Source: Lachnospiraceae bacterium UBA7202
GTDB taxonomy: Bacteria > Bacillota > Clostridia > Lachnospirales > Lachnospiraceae
Direction of reading: 5' to 3'
NCBI GenBank assembly: GCA_002490705.1
Contig: DKUO01000052.1
Span: 559 to 7,834, forward strand
Length of the DNA stretch: 7,276 nt
Positions 3,883 to 7,276 of the stretch are shown here, piece after piece. Below the pieces are notes generated by a model, which searched no databases, had not been told where the DNA came from, and saw only the letters and a program-made list of their open reading frames with translations. The position numbers were made by a program, and so were the translations under genes. Numbering within the stretch: position 1 is the stretch's first letter; the number at the start of each line of letters is the position of its first letter.

Positions 3883-5604
3883 ATGAGTGAAAAATACAGG
3901 AGACGAATATATCAGATACTTATGGTAGCCGTAGTTTGCTTTTTTTGTGCCCGTGAGCAGACGATGAACGGGACAGAAAAGGAGATGGAGGATCCGGCGG
4001 CAGCTGACCGGAAGGAAGAAACGCAGGACAGCGCAGAATTCAGCGTAGAGGAGACGGAAAGCCGGAGTTCTTCCATGCTTCCCGACAATGAGACCATCAG
4101 GGAATCCCTTTGCAGCTATTATCACAAAGATGATTACAGGGAGATCAGCGAGGAAGAACTTGCGGCGGCGAAGGGAAAACTGACGGCCTATTCCCTGACC
4201 ATCCACAGCGGGGAAGAGTTTGCTCTGATGCGGGAATGGTATGACTGGGATACCCCGGAATCCTATTGTTATGTGAGCGTTGTTTTTTCGGAAGACTTAA
4301 AGGAGTGGCCGGAAGAGGAGTTGGAGGCTCTTGCGCTTCTGAAATGTAACGTCCATGTGGAGAGCAGCGGAAAGACCATGCCGGCGAGAGCGCTGTCCTA
4401 TCTGACGGGCACAACGGATCTGCGCTTTTCCAACGATTCAGATATGACAGATGTGTCGGGAACATTGCCGGAGGAAAGAGCGTTTCCCCGCCAGATAAAG
4501 GGAGTGAGTCTGCATGCTTATCGGGAAGGAAAATATAAGACACTGCTAAAGCTTTTGCAGGATTCCCAAGTGGAGGCAATTCTGGTGGATTCCAATAGGG
4601 ATACGGACAGCAGGGATTCGGATGAGGTGGCGGAAAAATTACCGGGATTCTGGCTGGACGATGTGGCAGGGATCAGTACCCTGAAAGATGTGACTCTGTA
4701 TGGAACGGCGATTCGTGTGCGGGATGAGAAGGCGTTGGAAGGCAGCGGAGTGGAGCGGATTGTGGGATGCGCCGACCAGAAAACGGATTTTGCCTACGCG
4801 GCGGGGATTTCCCTTTATCTGGATATTTATGGGGACTGCCCGGCCTTATATCAGGCGGTTTCCTGGCCGGAAGAGGTAAAAGGGGAAGGAACTTCTTATA
4901 TTTATCAGCGCATATATGATCAGGGCCGGATGGCGGAATGCTTTACGGAGCTGCCGGACGGTGAGGATGAGGGATCGGGAATCTGGACGGAAAGGAAGGA
5001 TCCGGTTCTGCGGATTACGGACGGCGCTGCGGCTTATGAGATAAAGCCGGAGGAAAATGGCGGGGTGACCGGAAGAAACTATGTATATGACAGGATAGAC
5101 GAGATCAGATTTCAGGATATCAATTTTGACGGGACAAAGGATCTGATACTGGATGCCGGAAGGCTCGGACAGATCGGACAGTGGCGTTATGAGGCGGCCT
5201 ACACCTGGAATCCGGAAACCGCACGGTATGAATGCTGCCCTTCCTACAGCCTCATTGATAACCCTGCTGTGGATGCGGAGCACCGGTTGGTGCGGAGCGG
5301 TCGGCGCGACTGGGGAAACGCTGATGATGGTTCCTACAGCTGGGCCATTTACCGGTATGTGGACGGAGAGTTTGTGATGCAGAGTATGCTGACACAGGAA
5401 AATCTGTTCGGGGACCAGATTCCGGATGAGCTGTCCGTGCCGGAGGAAGCCACTCTCATTCGTTATCAGGAAAAGATTTTTGAGAACGGGGAAGCGGTGG
5501 AAGAAAAAAACGCCTATGCGGTGCGGATAGAAGGGGAGGAGACCGGAATTCCTGCAAGCTGCGAGAAATATTATGCGGAAGATAGTTATTGGGGCGGATT
5601 TTGA
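3883..5604 (+). CDS. Exported acidic protein of unknown function with a C-terminal DxNxDGxxD loop
   Basis: This 573-residue protein begins with a basic stretch and a short hydrophobic core (RRRIYQILMVAVVCFFC, 6-22), as in a signal peptide or lipoprotein leader. Cysteines at 19 and 22 could be lipid-modified, but neither sits in a standard L-A/S-G/A-C lipobox. An acidic, Ser/Glu-rich linker follows (about 24-70), typical of a tether outside the membrane. The middle (about 70-370) is a soluble domain I do not recognise, with short strand-like repeats (ISTLKDVTLYGTAIRV) faintly like degenerate leucine-rich repeats. Residues 411-423 (QDINFDGTKDLIL) form an Asp-rich calcium-loop-like motif, D412-N414-D416-G417-D420, of the kind in VCBS/FG-GAP and XAC2610-like domains, and a beta-rich region follows it. 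ATG 3883 directly follows an in-frame TAA and has GAGGCGGGG (3865-3873) upstream. No clear promoter is visible between 3776 and 3882. It is probably surface-anchored; its ligand is unknown. Confidence 0.8.
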   Translation: MSEKYRRRIYQILMVAVVCFFCAREQTMNGTEKEMEDPAAADRKEETQDSAEFSVEETESRSSSMLPDNETIRESLCSYYHKDDYREISEEELAAAKGKLTAYSLTIHSGEEFALMREWYDWDTPESYCYVSVVFSEDLKEWPEEELEALALLKCNVHVESSGKTMPARALSYLTGTTDLRFSNDSDMTDVSGTLPEERAFPRQIKGVSLHAYREGKYKTLLKLLQDSQVEAILVDSNRDTDSRDSDEVAEKLPGFWLDDVAGISTLKDVTLYGTAIRVRDEKALEGSGVERIVGCADQKTDFAYAAGISLYLDIYGDCPALYQAVSWPEEVKGEGTSYIYQRIYDQGRMAECFTELPDGEDEGSGIWTERKDPVLRITDGAAAYEIKPEENGGVTGRNYVYDRIDEIRFQDINFDGTKDLILDAGRLGQIGQWRYEAAYTWNPETARYECCPSYSLIDNPAVDAEHRLVRSGRRDWGNADDGSYSWAIYRYVDGEFVMQSMLTQENLFGDQIPDELSVPEEATLIRYQEKIFENGEAVEEKNAYAVRIEGEETGIPASCEKYYAEDSYWGGF

Positions 5605-5611
5605 TCTTTTT

Positions 5612-5640
5612 TTGTAGTATTTCGCGTGGAAGCATAGTAT
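5612..5640 (+). promoter_or_regulatory. Probable promoter for the symporter gene
   Basis: TTGTAG (5612-5617) and TAGTAT (5635-5640) are 17 bp apart. An overlapping TATACT (5638-5643) is a better -10 match but sits 20 bp from the -35. The transcript start would be near 5647-5650, only about 27 bases before the ATG at 5676. The preceding gene ends at 5604 with no terminator hairpin, so read-through could also contribute. Confidence 0.4.
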
Positions 5641-5675
5641 ACTTATGATATCTGAGGAAGAGGGGGAACATACAT

Positions 5676-7211
5676 ATGCAGGCATTGTTTGACGCGATCA
5701 ACGCGATCTGTGCGAAAATTCAGGTGGTTTCGGACTTATTCTGGGATTTTCCAGCGAACTTTTCGTGGTACAGCTCGATTCCGGTTCTGGGAAATTTTTC
5801 TCTGGCGATTATTCTCCTTTTAGGGTCGGGGATTTATTTTACCTGTAAGCTTCGCTTTATTCAGGTGCGCTATTTCGGGCACGGCATACGGGTGCTGAAG
5901 GACAGCAAATCGGCGCAGATCGGGATCTCGTCCCTGGCGGCTTTTTTCCTCTCGACGGCTATGCGGGTGGGCCCGGGCAATATTCTGGGCGTGACGGGAG
6001 CGATCTCCATCGGCGGGCCGGGAGCGCTGTTCTGGATGTGGGTTTCCGCCTTTTTCGGCATGGCGACGGCTTATACGGAGTCGACCATGGCGCAGATTTT
6101 TAAGGAGAAAAAGGGCGACGAGTATGTGGGCGGCCTTGCCTTTTACGGGAAGCGGCTCCTGAAGGGATCGGCGGCGGCCGGGGTCGTTTTGTCTGTGATG
6201 TATATTATCTATGCGCTTTTGTGTTTCCCGGCGCAGGGCTTTAACGCGGTTTCCTCTGTGGGACAGATTGCGGAGGTGATTACGGGACACAGCATTGATA
6301 CGAATTCTGCGCTTTACTGGATTGCTTTTGCAGTGTTGATCGTGGCGATGATTGTGATTGCCTGGGGCGGTATCCGCAAGGTGACGAAGGTGACGGATAT
6401 TCTGGTGCCCATCATGGCCGTGATCTACGTGTTGACGGTGTTGGTATTGATTGTGGTGAATTTTGACCGCATTCCATGGTTTTTCTATGCGGTGTTTACG
6501 GAGGCGTTCAAGCCGGAAGCTGTATTCGGCGGCGCTTTTGGCGTAGCGCTGATTCAGGGTGTGAAACGTGGCCTGATGTCCAACGAGGCCGGACAGGGAA
6601 CCATAACCATGCCCGCCGCGGCTGCGGATGCAGATCATCCCTGCAGCCAGGGATGTGTGCAGGCCATCGGCGTATTTCTTGACACGATTGTCATTTGTAC
6701 GCTGACCGGTTTTGTGGTCATCATGGGACGTGTCTGGCAGACCGACGCCTCTGCGGCTTGGTTCGATTTGGGAAAACTGCCGAAATATCTGGCCTCTGCG
6801 ACGGAGCTTACGCCTGGAACGACATTTAACAGCATGGTTTCCCTGTTGATTTCCGTATGCTTCGGCCTGTTTGCGTTTACCTGCCTGCTGGGTTTTATCT
6901 CCTTTACGGAGATCTGTGCCAGCCGGATTTCATCGAAAAAGTCCTTCCTGCTGGTGATCCGTATTCTCTGTATGGTGGTGGTGTCCTTCGGTGTGCTGAC
7001 CAGTATTGCGGGGATGGATCTGGGCTCTTTGTGGGATCTTTCGGATTTTGCCAATATCCTGATTGCGTACTGCAATATACCGCTTCTGTACCTTGGCTTT
7101 TCCTATGTGAAACGTGCTACGAAACATTTTGAAAAGAAAGACGGTACGCCCTTCACTTCTGAAATTGCGGGAATAGATGTGCCGGTGTGGGATGAGAAAG
7201 CAAAAAGATAG
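5676..7211 (+). CDS. AGCS-family sodium(cation):alanine/amino-acid symporter
   Basis: A complete 511-residue inner-membrane transporter of the alanine/glycine:cation symporter family (TC 2.A.25), which imports small amino acids with sodium or protons. About 10-11 hydrophobic segments are visible, for example near 41-58, 86-97, 110-132, 166-186, 212-232, 241-262, 331-350, 394-421, 434-456 and 469-487. Family signatures are clear: VGPGNILGV (98-106), GGPGALFWMWVSAFFGMAT (113-131), and VKRGLMSNEAGQG (296-308). Between 300 and 325 it reads MSNEAGQGTITMPAAAADAD, where well-known alanine carriers have a stretch like FSNEAGMGSAPHAAATA. The core is kept but nearby residues differ, so the substrate may not be alanine. 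Start 5676 has GAGGAAGAGGGGG (5654-5666) at about 9 bases. Length is slightly longer than typical, with a soluble C-terminal tail from about 490. Confidence 0.93.
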   Translation: MQALFDAINAICAKIQVVSDLFWDFPANFSWYSSIPVLGNFSLAIILLLGSGIYFTCKLRFIQVRYFGHGIRVLKDSKSAQIGISSLAAFFLSTAMRVGPGNILGVTGAISIGGPGALFWMWVSAFFGMATAYTESTMAQIFKEKKGDEYVGGLAFYGKRLLKGSAAAGVVLSVMYIIYALLCFPAQGFNAVSSVGQIAEVITGHSIDTNSALYWIAFAVLIVAMIVIAWGGIRKVTKVTDILVPIMAVIYVLTVLVLIVVNFDRIPWFFYAVFTEAFKPEAVFGGAFGVALIQGVKRGLMSNEAGQGTITMPAAAADADHPCSQGCVQAIGVFLDTIVICTLTGFVVIMGRVWQTDASAAWFDLGKLPKYLASATELTPGTTFNSMVSLLISVCFGLFAFTCLLGFISFTEICASRISSKKSFLLVIRILCMVVVSFGVLTSIAGMDLGSLWDLSDFANILIAYCNIPLLYLGFSYVKRATKHFEKKDGTPFTSEIAGIDVPVWDEKAKR

Positions 7212-7220
7212 GAAAATTCC

Positions 7221-7250
7221 TTGCCAAACAGTCGGGAGTATGATATCATA
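7221..7250 (+). promoter_or_regulatory. Promoter-like sequence with a 12-bp palindrome at the window end
   Basis: TTGCCA (7221-7226) and TATCAT (7244-7249) are 17 bp apart. The perfect palindrome TATGATATCATA (7239-7250) covers the -10 region. It starts 10 bases after the symporter stop and probably serves a gene beyond 7276. The palindrome might be an operator or just a by-product of overlapping -10-like sequences. Confidence 0.4.
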
Positions 7251-7276
7251 TCGTCGTTGGGGCTCCATGGTCAAGC

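Noticed and set aside
3782..3886. Small basic ORF overlapping the start of the exported protein gene
   Set aside because: The frame is open and the strand purine-rich, but there is no ATG with a binding site near its beginning and the peptide is a low-complexity Arg/Lys-rich sequence.
4846..5685. Long minus-strand ORF opposite the exported protein gene
   Set aside because: It lies in the shadow of a well-supported plus-strand gene. Its composition (Ser, Pro, Arg and His rich) fits an antisense artefact, and no ribosome binding site is seen.
5820..6638. 272-codon minus-strand ORF opposite the symporter
   Set aside because: The His/Arg-rich composition is typical of antisense reading of a membrane protein gene, and the symporter on the plus strand is unambiguous.
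1..7276. CRISPR array or IS element with terminal inverted repeats
   Set aside because: The only strong repeat is the two-copy 57-mer, far too widely spaced for CRISPR. No transposase is encoded, and no terminal inverted repeats flanking a gene were found by eye.

Overview
The window looks like chromosomal DNA with an accessory block from a gut Firmicute, most likely Lachnospiraceae/Clostridia. This rests on strong AGGAGG-type ribosome binding sites, sigma-A-like promoters, a TnpV-like fragment of the kind carried by clostridial transposons, an AAA_14/DUF4143 ATPase, an acidic exported protein with a DxNxDGxxD loop, and a sodium/alanine symporter-family transporter. TGA is used as an ordinary stop, so the genetic code is standard. 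The species cannot be named from the sequence alone.

Left region (1-1307). A 57-bp sequence occurs twice in direct orientation, at 1-57 and 1217-1273, with 56 of 57 bases identical and a spacing of 1,216 bp. Each copy is followed at once by a strong hairpin (54-85 and 1269-1307). The two hairpins differ in sequence but keep their pairing. Between the copies lie a TnpV-like gene remnant (148-276), a good promoter (249-277), an overlapping two-gene operon (a GNAT-fold protein at 314-859 and a 64-residue protein at 834-1028), and a short frameshifted ORF (1085-1218) whose stop codon overlaps the second repeat. The arrangement resembles a repeat-bounded cargo cassette. No recombinase lies in the window, so mobility is inferred.

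Middle region (1308-3775). A fusion of an XRE-type helix-turn-helix and a SAM-dependent methyltransferase (1440-2372) has its own promoter but is interrupted by an in-frame TGA, with recognisable protein continuing in the same frame. Next is an AAA_14/DUF4143 ATPase (2488-3711) that starts at GTG. Its promoter has a 37-bp near-palindrome over the -10 box, a good operator candidate, and the gene ends at a clear terminator.

Right region (3776-7276). This part looks more like settled chromosome and is visibly richer in G+C. It has a 573-residue exported protein of unknown function (3883-5604) and, behind its own promoter-like sequence, a complete AGCS-family sodium:amino-acid symporter (5676-7211). 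The last bases hold a promoter-like sequence with a 12-bp palindrome, probably serving a gene beyond the window. Apart from the GNAT/64-residue pair, the genes look independently transcribed and share no evident pathway.
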